From contig NZ_JMCC02000040.1 of NCBI RefSeq assembly GCF_000737335.2, forward strand, positions 1 through 64,000: a DNA stretch of 64,000 nt. Direction: 5' to 3'. Below are positions 19,040-27,141 of the stretch, piece by piece (position 1 is the first letter of the stretch; the number at the start of each line of letters is the position of its first letter). The notes under the pieces were generated by a model. It had not been told where the DNA came from. It worked only from the letters and a program-made list of their open reading frames with translations, and searched no databases. A program made the translations under genes and the position numbers. Source of the stretch: Enhygromyxa salina. GTDB lineage: Bacteria; Myxococcota_A; Polyangia; Nannocystales; Nannocystaceae.

Positions 19040-19532
19040 CAGCGCCCGCCTGCTGCGGGCACTGGTCGACGCGGGTTTCGAGTTTATTGTGATCGGTGGC
19101 GCCGCGGCCCTCGCCCACGGAGCGCTCACACCAACCCGCGACCTCGACGTCGTCGCGCCGCTCACAGAGGCAAATCTCACCCGTCTGCTGGACGCGATCA
19201 TGCCGCTTCGTCCGCACCACGCCACGCGCCCGGATCTTGGCGTCGTCTGGCAATCCGCCGCCGAACTCACCAAGTTTCGCCTCCTGCTGCTCGACACGGA
19301 TATCGGACGGCTCGACGTGCTCGGCACAGTCGAACCGCTGGGCGGGTTCGAGGACATCGACGCGATCGAGATGGAGCTGCTGCCCGGCCAGCCCGTGCAG
19401 GTGCTGTCGCTCGACCAGCTGATCGAGGTCAAGGCGCACTTGCAGCGGCCAAAAGACAAGATCGTCGAGGCCGAGCTGCGCTCGATACGTGCCCGCCTCG
19501 TCGGAGTTGACTCGGAGCCAGACGATCGCTAG
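19026..19532 (+). CDS. Stand-alone nucleotidyltransferase-fold protein
   Basis: 168 residues of the polymerase-beta-like nucleotidyltransferase fold. Seen: the GG motif in FEFIVIGGAAALAHGAL, the DxD pair in TPTRDLDVV that holds the catalytic metals, a third acidic residue in IGRLDVLGT, and the C-terminal signature DQLIEVKAHLQRPKDKIVE seen in AbiEii/DUF6036-like members. All key acids are present, so it should be active. Substrate unknown: relatives modify tRNA, proteins or antibiotics. Start GTG 19026 inside the end of the upstream small gene. The 199 bp after it contain no gene and carry the omega promoter region. Confidence 0.8.
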   Translation: MSDVDSARLLRALVDAGFEFIVIGGAAALAHGALTPTRDLDVVAPLTEANLTRLLDAIMPLRPHHATRPDLGVVWQSAAELTKFRLLLLDTDIGRLDVLGTVEPLGGFEDIDAIEMELLPGQPVQVLSLDQLIEVKAHLQRPKDKIVEAELRSIRARLVGVDSEPDDR

Positions 19533-19731
19533 CGCGACCCGGGTCCGGACACTGATCTCGGTGCCCGTGAGGGCCCAGCCCGCGATCCCCCCGCCGTCAG
19601 ACCCGCCACACAGGATCGACTAACCCCTAATACCGCTGTTTTCGGCCGCGCAGGGCCTGGCGCACATCCCGCCAGCGGTCATTCGGGCCAGTGGACATTT
19701 CCAAAAGTGCCCCCCATACTCCGCCCTCCTC

Positions 19732-20289
19732 ATGGCACGCGTCACCGTCGAAGATTGCCTCGAACAGGTTCCAAATCGCTTTGCACTCACGGTGCTGGCG
19801 TCCCGTCGCGCGCGAGCGCTGAGCGAAGGCAAGGGCACCGCGCTCGTCAAGAGCAGCAACAAAGTCGGGGTCGTGGCCCTGCGCGAGATCGCCAAAGCTT
19901 CGGTGCGCTACGACGAAGACGTCGAGCAGACGATCCGGGACTTCATCGAGGAGCAGCGCGCCCAGCTGATGGCCGGCTCCAACACCGACGCAACCTTCAT
20001 CGACGCGGCGACCTTCGGCAACGACGACGACGATGAGGATGAGGATGACGACGACGTCAAGGAGCTCGTCGGTGATCCCGACAAGCTCGAGGCTGACGAC
20101 GACGACGACGACGACGACGAAGACGGCGACCCAGAGACGCCCGTGGCCGACGACGATGACGCCGAGATCGACGACGACGCTGACGGCGACGATCTCACCG
20201 ATGACGCCGACGTGCCCGCGGTGTTGGACGAACTCGACGACGACGATGACGACGACGACGACGACGACGACAAGTCTGACGACGACTGA
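19732..20289 (+). CDS. rpoZ: RNA polymerase subunit omega with long poly-Asp tail
   Basis: Omega promotes assembly and stability of RNA polymerase by binding the beta-prime subunit. Residues 1-60 are typical: MARVTVEDCLEQVPNRF, VLASRRARAL and VVALREIAK. Normal omega proteins are 70-100 residues; this one has 185. Residues 97-185 are an extension in which about two-thirds of the residues are Asp or Glu, in blocks of 4 to 12 Asp. That tail would be disordered and strongly negative, exposed on the polymerase. Codon use in the tail is a GAC-rich simple repeat that could vary in length. CATACT lies 11 nt before the ATG. Identity of the core is firm; the tail's role is unknown. Confidence 0.93.
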   Translation: MARVTVEDCLEQVPNRFALTVLASRRARALSEGKGTALVKSSNKVGVVALREIAKASVRYDEDVEQTIRDFIEEQRAQLMAGSNTDATFIDAATFGNDDDDEDEDDDDVKELVGDPDKLEADDDDDDDDEDGDPETPVADDDDAEIDDDADGDDLTDDADVPAVLDELDDDDDDDDDDDDKSDDD

Positions 20290-20506
20290 ACGTCCGCGTC
20301 ACCTTCACCTCATCTGGATCATCTCGCTCACCTGCGCGAGCGTGGGTGGAGCGCTCGGGTGCGCCGACAAGGCACCTCCCGCGCGCTTTCCCGATCCCTC
20401 GCCGCCGGCACTGGCCAAGCCGCTCGAGGTGACTGGGCCGTCTGACGGATCGAGCCCGAAAGACGGTCCAAGCCAAGCCTCGGTTCCGCCCGCGAGCGCG
20501 GACTGA
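20246..20506 (+). CDS. Candidate small lipoprotein overlapping the omega tail
   Basis: In the +1-shifted frame relative to omega, an ATG inside the Asp-tail DNA opens an 86-residue frame. Its N-terminus would be a Thr run, then HLHLIWIISLTCASVGGALGC, which looks like a lipoprotein signal peptide with Cys after ALG, then a Pro/Ser-rich short mature part. The first 44 bp overlap the omega gene. It could instead start at a non-standard codon after 20289. The hydrophobic stretch and lipobox are the only evidence; there is no Shine-Dalgarno. Treat as tentative. Confidence 0.35.
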   Translation: MTTTTTTTTSLTTTERPRHLHLIWIISLTCASVGGALGCADKAPPARFPDPSPPALAKPLEVTGPSDGSSPKDGPSQASVPPASAD

Positions 20507-20513
20507 GGTCAAA

Positions 20514-20635
20514 CTGTCTTCAGCTCGGGCGAGGGCTCGCTGTTTTCAGCTCGGGCGAGGGCTTCTCGCCCGCTTGCGGACTGTTTTCAGCTCGGGCGAG
20601 GGCTTCTCGCCCGCTTGCGAGCACCTTCGTAGAGT
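20514..20635 (+). repeat. REP-like dispersed repeat, tandem copies 2-4
   Basis: Three head-to-tail units of about 41 bp beginning CTGTTTTCAGCTCGGGCGAG (20540-20580 and 20581-20621), with a shorter degenerate first unit (20514-20539). The two full units can fold into a CGGGCGAG/CTCGCCCG hairpin with a 5-nt loop. The sequence after the last unit, CACCTTCGTAGAG, matches the copy at 9803-9870. It lies between the omega region and the hybrid kinase gene. Confidence 0.85.
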
Positions 20636-20712
20636 TCAGCGCTCACTTGCTGAGGGGCGATGGGGTGTCCTGGGTTGCGCCCAAGTGTCCATCGTGGCCA
20701 TATGCAACGCAG

Positions 20713-22641
20713 GTGGGCTCCGAGGTACCAGCAGCGGGCGATCGGTCCTGGCTCGCGCGGGTCCTCGAGAGGGCCAGTCAGTCGACCGCATGGTTCGTCA
20801 CCGATGAGATCCGGGCGCTCGGGACCACCGCGACGACCCGTGCGATCGCGTTGGTGCTCGTCAGCCCGATCGCGATCGTCGCAACCTTGATACCCGCGCT
20901 GGCGCAGCCCCTCGATGGCAGCCCGACGCCGCTCACCCTCGCGATCGCTGTGCTGCTCTGCTCGATGTTCGCGCTGGCGCCCTTCGTGCTGCGCTGGACC
21001 AAGTCGCCCAACCTCGCGGGTGCGTGGATGCTGTTCGCCGCGGTGCTGGCCACGGTGGGTGTGGTCTACAAGCAACAGGGTCTGCACTCGGTCATCATCG
21101 TGTGGTTCTTGGCGGTGCCAGCCAGCGCGGGCCTGTTCCTTGGCGCCCGCTGGACGATCGGGTTCTCGTTGGTCTCGACGGTGTGTATCGCAGCGTTCTG
21201 GCTGATCGACGTGGTGCCGTGGCTGAGCTACGACCCCAGCCTCACAGCAGCCGAGGGCCCCGCCCTGATCGCGCTCAACCTGCTCTCCGCGCTGGCGATC
21301 ATCAGCACCCTGAGCCTGTTTTCGGAGCACGCGGAGGCCCGACTCCAAGCCGAGCGCGACGACTTCGAGGCCCGGATCCGTCGCAGCCAGACGCTCGAGA
21401 CCGTGGGCATGCTCGCTGGCGGCATCGCGCACGACTTCAACAACATCCTCGCGGGGATCCTTGGCCAGGCGAGCATGCTCGCGGTCGAAGCCAACGATCC
21501 ATCGGCGCTCAGCCGGGCCAGCGCAACCCAGCGCATCGAGGCGATCGCCCATAGCTCGCGACGCGCCGCGATCCTCGTCGAGCAAATGCTGGCCTACGCG
21601 GGTCGCTCGCGAACCAGCACTGGCGCCATTGACCTGCCTGGTCTCGTCCGCGAGGTCGTGGGCCTGGTCAGGCCCGGGCTCGACAAGCAGACCGAGCTGA
21701 TCCTGGACTTGGACCGACCCGCGCCGCGTGTCACTGGCGATCCCGTCCAGATCCAGCAGGTCGCCATGAACCTGGTCACCAACGCATCCGAGGCGCTCGA
21801 GGGCCGGCGAGGACGCGTATGGATCCTGACCCGGACCGTCGATGCGTCCGGGACCGAGCTCACCCGCGCGGCGACCCCCGACGACTTCGTGATGCTCGAG
21901 GTTCGTGACGAAGGCTGCGGGATCCCTGCCCACAAGCTCGAGCGCATCTTCGATCCCTTCTTCACGACCAAACCAACCGGGCACGGACTTGGCCTCGCCG
22001 CCGTGCTTGGGATCGTGCAGAGCCACGGCGGCGACATCGAGGTCGACAGCAGCGTCGGCGAGGGCACCCAGTTTCGCGTGCTGTTGCGCTGCCCCGACGC
22101 GAAGGCGCTCGCCGCCGCCGAAGATGAAGACGCGCCGCGTCCACGCATCCGGCTGCCGACCGCGACCGATCTCTCGCAGATGGTGGGTCCCCGCCGCCGT
22201 CGGCGCGCCCAGCCCCGCCCGGGCGGGCCGGCATGGGTCCTGATCGTCGACGATGAGCAGATGATCCGCGAGCTCGCCGGCGAGGTGCTCGAGGGCGCGG
22301 GCCAACAGGTGCTGCTGGGTTGCGACGGCGACGATGGTCTGCGCCTGTTCGAGGCCCACGCCGACGACATCGATCTGATCGTGCTCGATCGCACCATGCC
22401 TGGGCTCGACAGTCTCGAGCTGCTCGCACGGATCCGGACGCGGCGACCCGACGTGCCCGTGATCATCTCGAGCGGCTACGCGCAGGACGAAGGGTCGCTG
22501 CAGCTCAATGCGCTTGGGGTCGATGCGCTCCTGCAAAAGCCCTGGGCCCCCCGGGATCTCGTCCACCTCGTGGGTGAGCTCGGGCTCCAAACCGTGGGGC
22601 AATCCGACGCCCCGCGACCCACGCGGTCCACGCGCGACTGA
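20713..22641 (+). CDS. Hybrid sensor histidine kinase with C-terminal receiver
   Basis: 642-residue membrane kinase. The N-terminal 220 residues hold about six transmembrane helices with no periplasmic sensor domain, so it probably senses within or at the membrane. A short helix (LQAERDDFEARIRRSQTLETVG) leads to the H-box GGIAHDFNNIL with the phospho-accepting His. The ATPase domain shows the N-box NLVTNASEAL, G1 DEGCGI, FDPFFTTK and G2 HGLGLAAV. The receiver (about 525-640) has the acidic pair VDDEQ, phospho-Asp in VLDRTMPGLD, and Lys in LQKPW. No output domain. Start GTG 20713 has TATGCA 6 nt upstream; a TTG at 20647 would add 22 residues. It precedes an ECF sigma gene with its own promoter region. 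Confidence 0.9.
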   Translation: MGSEVPAAGDRSWLARVLERASQSTAWFVTDEIRALGTTATTRAIALVLVSPIAIVATLIPALAQPLDGSPTPLTLAIAVLLCSMFALAPFVLRWTKSPNLAGAWMLFAAVLATVGVVYKQQGLHSVIIVWFLAVPASAGLFLGARWTIGFSLVSTVCIAAFWLIDVVPWLSYDPSLTAAEGPALIALNLLSALAIISTLSLFSEHAEARLQAERDDFEARIRRSQTLETVGMLAGGIAHDFNNILAGILGQASMLAVEANDPSALSRASATQRIEAIAHSSRRAAILVEQMLAYAGRSRTSTGAIDLPGLVREVVGLVRPGLDKQTELILDLDRPAPRVTGDPVQIQQVAMNLVTNASEALEGRRGRVWILTRTVDASGTELTRAATPDDFVMLEVRDEGCGIPAHKLERIFDPFFTTKPTGHGLGLAAVLGIVQSHGGDIEVDSSVGEGTQFRVLLRCPDAKALAAAEDEDAPRPRIRLPTATDLSQMVGPRRRRRAQPRPGGPAWVLIVDDEQMIRELAGEVLEGAGQQVLLGCDGDDGLRLFEAHADDIDLIVLDRTMPGLDSLELLARIRTRRPDVPVIISSGYAQDEGSLQLNALGVDALLQKPWAPRDLVHLVGELGLQTVGQSDAPRPTRSTRD

Positions 22642-22798
22642 TCTCGCTTGGCCTCAATTTTCTCTAGGTCGACGCGAAGTTCGCGGGCTGACAACGCGCG
22701 AAAACGCGCATGATCAGCGCCGGGTGAACTGTTCATTTGGACTGCGCAGTAAACGCGACTCCCAATGTCATGCGCAGTCACTTGCGCGCGGCCCGTGA

Positions 22799-22804
22799 TA
22801 GCTT
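22799..22804 (+). promoter_or_regulatory. Start-proximal -10 hexamer TAGCTT
   Basis: TANNNT hexamer six nucleotides before GTG 22811 of the ECF sigma gene. The 168-bp gap upstream also carries repeated GCGCAGT words and the palindrome TGAACTGTTCA. Confidence 0.45.
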
Positions 22805-22810
22805 CACGCG

Positions 22811-23482
22811 GTGTCGCGGGACTATCGGCGCATGACCGACCTCGAGCTGTTCGAAGCTTGGATCGCCAACGATCGGCGTGCGGCCGATGAGCTGTTCGAG
22901 CGGCATTTCTCACGGATCGACCGATTCTTCCGCAACAAGGTCGTCGAGGGGTCGGATGACTTGGTTCAAAAGACCTTCATGGCCTGCGTCGAGAACCACA
23001 AGCGCTTTCGCGGCGACTCGAGCTTTCGAACCTATCTGTTTGGGATCGCCCACAACGTCCTGCATGGGCACTATCGCTCGCGCAAGCGCGAGTCGGAGCG
23101 GCTCGAGTTCACCGAGATCAGCGCGCAGGACCTCGCGCCGGGGCCGAGCACAATGATCCGAGAGCGACGCGAGCATCAGCTGCTGCTCGAGTCGCTCCGA
23201 CAGATCCCGCTCGATTACCAAGTGGTGCTCGAGCTGTACTACTGGGAGGAGCTGTCTGGCTCGGCGATCGCCAAGATCATCGAGCTGCGGGAAAATACGG
23301 TTCGCAGCCGGATCCGCGAGGGGAAGCGGCTGCTGAAGAAGAAGATGAAGGCCCTCGCGCGAAACCCCGAAGAGCTCCGAAGCACGCTCGAGGACCTCGA
23401 GCACTGGGTCCGCTCGATCCACGCAGGCGGCGAGCCGGCTGACGAGGACGAGCGCCAGGATGAGCACGAGACGTCCGACTGA
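22811..23482 (+). CDS. ECF-type RNA polymerase sigma factor
   Basis: 223 residues. Region 2 runs from FEAWIANDRRAADELFERHFSRIDRFF through SDDLVQKTFMACVENHKRFRGDSSFRTYLFGIAHNVL, the classic ECF sigma2 block. Region 4 follows with QIPLDYQVVLELYYWEELSGSAIAKIIELRENTVRSRIREGK, a helix-turn-helix that reads the -35. A charged C-terminal extension of about 40 residues is unusual and may be a regulatory contact. No anti-sigma gene adjoins; the nearest candidate for control is the Ser/Thr kinase that converges from the right, as is frequent for kinase-linked ECF groups, but this is inference. The start GTG has TAGCTT 6 nt upstream; an ATG 21 nt later is possible. Confidence 0.9.
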   Translation: MSRDYRRMTDLELFEAWIANDRRAADELFERHFSRIDRFFRNKVVEGSDDLVQKTFMACVENHKRFRGDSSFRTYLFGIAHNVLHGHYRSRKRESERLEFTEISAQDLAPGPSTMIRERREHQLLLESLRQIPLDYQVVLELYYWEELSGSAIAKIIELRENTVRSRIREGKRLLKKKMKALARNPEELRSTLEDLEHWVRSIHAGGEPADEDERQDEHETSD

Positions 23483-23504
23483 ATCTCAGACGGGGTCTCA
23501 GCGG

Positions 23505-23840
23505 TCAGGGAGGTGGCGGTGCGGTGCCGTCCTTCTTGATCTTGAACGATCCTGCATGCGTCTGAGAGGTCCCGTTTTGGGAGACCGTATACCTGAACTC
23601 ATGGCTGTGCTCCTGACCGGGCTCAGGGAGCCCAAAGGTGCCGGTGCCACCGGTCGTCCAGACCACATCGTCGAGCGACCAGCCTTCTGGAGGCTGAATT
23701 GACACGGACACGCTGCTACCCGTGAAATTGGGCGTGATGAGGTCACCTTGCGGTGATCCCTCTTTGAGCCCGACCGCTCCGGTCGCGTCGACGATGCTGT
23801 TCAGGATGGGGGTTGGGTTATCGGTGAAGTTGTACGTCAT
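23505..23840 (-). CDS. Small protein downstream of the Ser/Thr kinase, unknown function
   Basis: 111 residues, no signal peptide, rich in Thr, Gly, Ser and Pro. The pattern of short beta strands (LITPNFTGSSVSVSIQPP, FRYTVSQNG, HAGSFKIKKD) suggests a beta sandwich; the tail is a Pro run. Start ATG 23840 has GGGAG 9 nt upstream. It begins 43 nt after the kinase stop on the same strand, so it is probably co-transcribed and could be a substrate or partner of the kinase. It converges on the ECF sigma gene. Confidence 0.7.
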   Translation of the reverse strand: MTYNFTDNPTPILNSIVDATGAVGLKEGSPQGDLITPNFTGSSVSVSIQPPEGWSLDDVVWTTGGTGTFGLPEPGQEHSHEFRYTVSQNGTSQTHAGSFKIKKDGTAPPPP

Positions 23841-23883
23841 CGGTTGCCACTCCCAAATTCGATGAAGTAGTTCGCGCGCTGGG

Positions 23884-26800
23884 TCAAGTGCCCTGCAATT
23901 CCTTCGCGCGCTCGCGCAGCGCGACAGCGTCAGGGAGGTCCAGCAACAAGCGCTCCGCTTCGACCGCAAGTGCCACCCGACGATCGTGGTCGCCGAGCAC
24001 CCCCGAGGCCTGAGCTAGTCCGAGCCGCGCCTGTGCGGCGAGCATCGGATGGTCGGCGGCGGACGATACGTCGACCGCGCGTTCGAACGACGCGCGCGCG
24101 AGCTCTGGCTGGCCGAGTTCGAGGCGAAGCATCCCTAGACCGATCAGCGGCGTGGTCTGGTCGATGTTCGGCGGCTCTCCGTCCAACAGCTCGATCGCCA
24201 GATCGAACTCGGCGAGCGCTCGCTCATGCTGGCCAAGCTGCGCGAATGCATCACCAAGTCGACCGTGACGGTAGCCCAGATCCGCCGCGTCGCCGGGGCT
24301 CACCGCTTCGCTGTGCGCCAGTGCCCGCTCGAGCGAGTCCACCGCAGACGAAAACGCACCCCGCCGTAGCTGAACGCCAGCCAACGCGTCCAGCGCCCAC
24401 GCGTGGTCCGGGTGGGTGGCGTCGAATATCTTCAGCGCGTCACCGATCAGCTGCTCCGCTTCTTCGTAGTGATCGCGCGCAAGGGCGACCTCGGCCAGTC
24501 CCAGGTGCGCGTGTCCGACGTTGGCACTCTCGGGTCCGTAGACCCGCGCGTACCCGGCTAGCACCTCATTGAAGTGGTTCTTGGCGCCTGCGTAGTCGCT
24601 CTGCTCGAGCTCGAGGATCGCGAGGTCCCGCGTCGCGTGCAAGATCGCAATATCGTCGGCGCCAAGCTGCTCACGCAGCTGCAGCGCGTCGGCCAGATCG
24701 GCGCGCGCCTGCTCGCCACGACCGATCGACGCAGCGACGGCAGCGCGCGCTTTGAGTGCCCAAACCAGCTTGTGCTGACTGCCCGCGAACCCGTCCCGCG
24801 CGAGCGCCACGACCTCATCGAATTCTGCGAGCGCGAGCTCGTGCCGTCCGTGCGCATCGAGGGCGCGCGCCTGCGCAAAGCCCAGCCCGTACCGATCGAC
24901 CGGGCGATCCCCGAGTGAGCCCACTGCCGCGCGAGCGAGGGCGAACGCGAGGCTCGAGCTGGGATCCTCGTGCTCGGACAGCTGCGCGATCACGATCGCG
25001 GACCGCCAGCGCAGCTCGTCGAAGTTGCTGATCTCGGCCAGATACATGGCCTCGACGAACGCGCCGCGGGCCGCCGTGAGCTCGCGGGCCACCATGAACA
25101 TGAACCCTCGCGAGAACGCGACTTCGGCGAGCAGCGGCCCGTAGTTCAGATCGGCCGCCCGCTGCTCGATGCTCGCCACCAGCTCATTCGACGCCAATAT
25201 TTTCCCAGCCTGCGCGGAAGCCTGGGCCGACGCGATGTCCCTGCGAACCTGGGCGATCGCGGCCGCCGTGACCTGATCTTTGGGCACCGGCGTGTGGCGC
25301 TCGAGCAGCTCGACGGCCGCGCACATGTCGATGTCGCCAAGCCCCGCGACCAGCTCCGACGCGTGCAGCACCACCCCTTGGTCCGCCGCCGCGAACAGCT
25401 CGGCCACCGCCGCCAGCTCCCCCTCGCGCTGCTCGAGGCAGCTCATGCGCAGCTCGAGCTGTTGATCGGTCTGCGCCTGGTGGACGCGGCGTTGCTCGCA
25501 CGCGTCGGTCCGCGCGGCGACCAGCGCATCCGCGTAGCTGTCGAGCGCCCGCGCGGTGTGCTCGAACACCTGCGTGGCGCCGTCGAGTTCCGTCGCCGAG
25601 AACGCTGCGCGCATGCTGGCTCGCTGCGTGTCCGACCAACTATCGTCAACCACGCTGCGGTCGTACTCGCAGACGGGGGCGGACGGCCCGAACCTCCCAA
25701 GCGCCACCGCGACGCCCACGCTCGCCATCAACCCCGCCGCGAGGGTGGTCCGCTTCCAGGCCCGCGCACGGTCCCGCCCAAGCTCGGCGAGCAGCGCGTC
25801 CATTGAAGCCCAGCGATTCGCGGGCTGCGGGGCGAGCCCACGGCACACCGCGTGACGCAGCCAACCTGGGACCCCCGAGTTCGGACCCGGGACGGTGAAG
25901 TCACCGTCGCGCACGCGCACCGAGTACTCGTGGCGGCTCCGCGCCTTGTAGGGCCGGTCGCCAAACAACGCCTCGTAGAGCACCAGGCAGAAGCTGAACT
26001 GATCGCTGAGCTCGGTCGCGCGCTCGCCCAGGTGCTGCTCGGGCGCCATGTAGGCCGGCGTCCCCAACACGGAGCCGGTGGCAGTGAGCAGCTGGTCGAA
26101 CGCGCTGTTGCTGTTGCTGCTGCTGCTGCCCGAATCGTGGGTGAAGCCGCCGGTCTCCGAGTGGAGCCCTTCGCCGTGCTCACCCGTCTCGAACAGCTCG
26201 CCCACCTCCACGCGCGGGCTCGAGGGATCCTCGCTGCGGCCCTCGCTCGTGGCTGGCGTCGCCGCGCGGGCCAGCCCAAAGTCGAGCACCCGGGGCCGAC
26301 CGTCATTGCCGACCAACAAGTTTGCTGGCTTGAAGTCACGGTGCACGAGGCCGGCGGCGTGAGCGGCAGCGAGCCCGCGACCAGCCTGGATCATCACGTC
26401 GAGGACCTCGCGCCACGTCCGCTCCTGCGCCTCGCGCCAGCGCAGCAAGGTCTGGCCCTCGACGTACTCCATCGCAACGTAGTCGTGCTCGCGCCACCGA
26501 CCAATCTCGTGGACCTGCACGACGTTGGGGTGAGACAGCCGCGCGAGCGCCTGCGCCTCTCGCTGCATGCGGGCGCGGCCGCGCTCGTCCTTGGACAGGT
26601 CCGTGCGGAGCAGCTTGATGGCGACCCGCCGATTGAGCTGCTCGTCGAAGGCGGCGTAGACGACGCCCATCCCACCCTCGCCGAGCTTGCGCAGCACCGC
26701 GAAGCGATCAATGTGCGCGAGTTCGATGGTCAGCCCGTCGTTCGAGGGCTCCGTCGCGCCTTCGCGCTGATCCCTCGTCTCGTCGCCCCCCGTCTTGGGC

Positions 26801-26958
26801 CCGTTGTTCGGACCGGGTGGCGGCGACAGACTCTGGAGGAAGCGCGCCTTGATCATCTGCTTGCGCAGCTGATCGGCGCCATCGCCGCCGAACAGGCGCT
26901 CTTTGGCCAGCTTCGCGCGCTCGACCTCTGCTTGTGTCTGCCCCTCCATCCGCTTCAC
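23884..26958 (-). CDS. Ser/Thr protein kinase with TM helix and TPR-like repeats
   Basis: 1024 residues. Cytoplasmic Hanks-type kinase: G-loop LGEGGMGVVYAAF at 92-104, catalytic Lys115 in RVAIKLL, HRDFKPANLL at 206, DFGLA at 226, APE motif in GTPAYMAPEQ. Between DFG and APE there is an inserted stretch of about 60 residues rich in Ser, Asn and Glu, unusual for an activation segment. A transmembrane helix lies near 405-425. Outside it a Cys-containing helical region is followed by TPR-like repeats to the C-terminus, a layout common in myxobacterial kinases; the repeats would be periplasmic sensors or scaffolds. Start GTG 26958, with a second choice at ATG 26949. Likely works with the nearby ECF sigma factor, by context only. 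Confidence 0.92.
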   Translation of the reverse strand: MKRMEGQTQAEVERAKLAKERLFGGDGADQLRKQMIKARFLQSLSPPPGPNNGPKTGGDETRDQREGATEPSNDGLTIELAHIDRFAVLRKLGEGGMGVVYAAFDEQLNRRVAIKLLRTDLSKDERGRARMQREAQALARLSHPNVVQVHEIGRWREHDYVAMEYVEGQTLLRWREAQERTWREVLDVMIQAGRGLAAAHAAGLVHRDFKPANLLVGNDGRPRVLDFGLARAATPATSEGRSEDPSSPRVEVGELFETGEHGEGLHSETGGFTHDSGSSSSNSNSAFDQLLTATGSVLGTPAYMAPEQHLGERATELSDQFSFCLVLYEALFGDRPYKARSRHEYSVRVRDGDFTVPGPNSGVPGWLRHAVCRGLAPQPANRWASMDALLAELGRDRARAWKRTTLAAGLMASVGVAVALGRFGPSAPVCEYDRSVVDDSWSDTQRASMRAAFSATELDGATQVFEHTARALDSYADALVAARTDACEQRRVHQAQTDQQLELRMSCLEQREGELAAVAELFAAADQGVVLHASELVAGLGDIDMCAAVELLERHTPVPKDQVTAAAIAQVRRDIASAQASAQAGKILASNELVASIEQRAADLNYGPLLAEVAFSRGFMFMVARELTAARGAFVEAMYLAEISNFDELRWRSAIVIAQLSEHEDPSSSLAFALARAAVGSLGDRPVDRYGLGFAQARALDAHGRHELALAEFDEVVALARDGFAGSQHKLVWALKARAAVAASIGRGEQARADLADALQLREQLGADDIAILHATRDLAILELEQSDYAGAKNHFNEVLAGYARVYGPESANVGHAHLGLAEVALARDHYEEAEQLIGDALKIFDATHPDHAWALDALAGVQLRRGAFSSAVDSLERALAHSEAVSPGDAADLGYRHGRLGDAFAQLGQHERALAEFDLAIELLDGEPPNIDQTTPLIGLGMLRLELGQPELARASFERAVDVSSAADHPMLAAQARLGLAQASGVLGDHDRRVALAVEAERLLLDLPDAVALRERAKELQGT

Positions 26959-27141
26959 TCGCAGCGGTAGTGTCTGCCACGAGTGAATCAGTCACGAAAG
27001 ATCGCGCAAGCCGCGAAAACTTCGTCATGCGCGCCTCCGTCAGGCTTTTGCGCGCAATCGAGCTGACCAATTCGCGCATACAGCGCACAGTCCGCTCCTC
27101 GCCCCTGGACCCCGGCGCCCAGTCGGGATAGCTCCGCGGGA

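Noticed and set aside
20033..20245. Frame shifted from omega, rich in Met-Thr repeats
   Set aside because: It is the out-of-frame reading of GAC repeats in the acidic tail; only the part after 20246 has any lipoprotein character.
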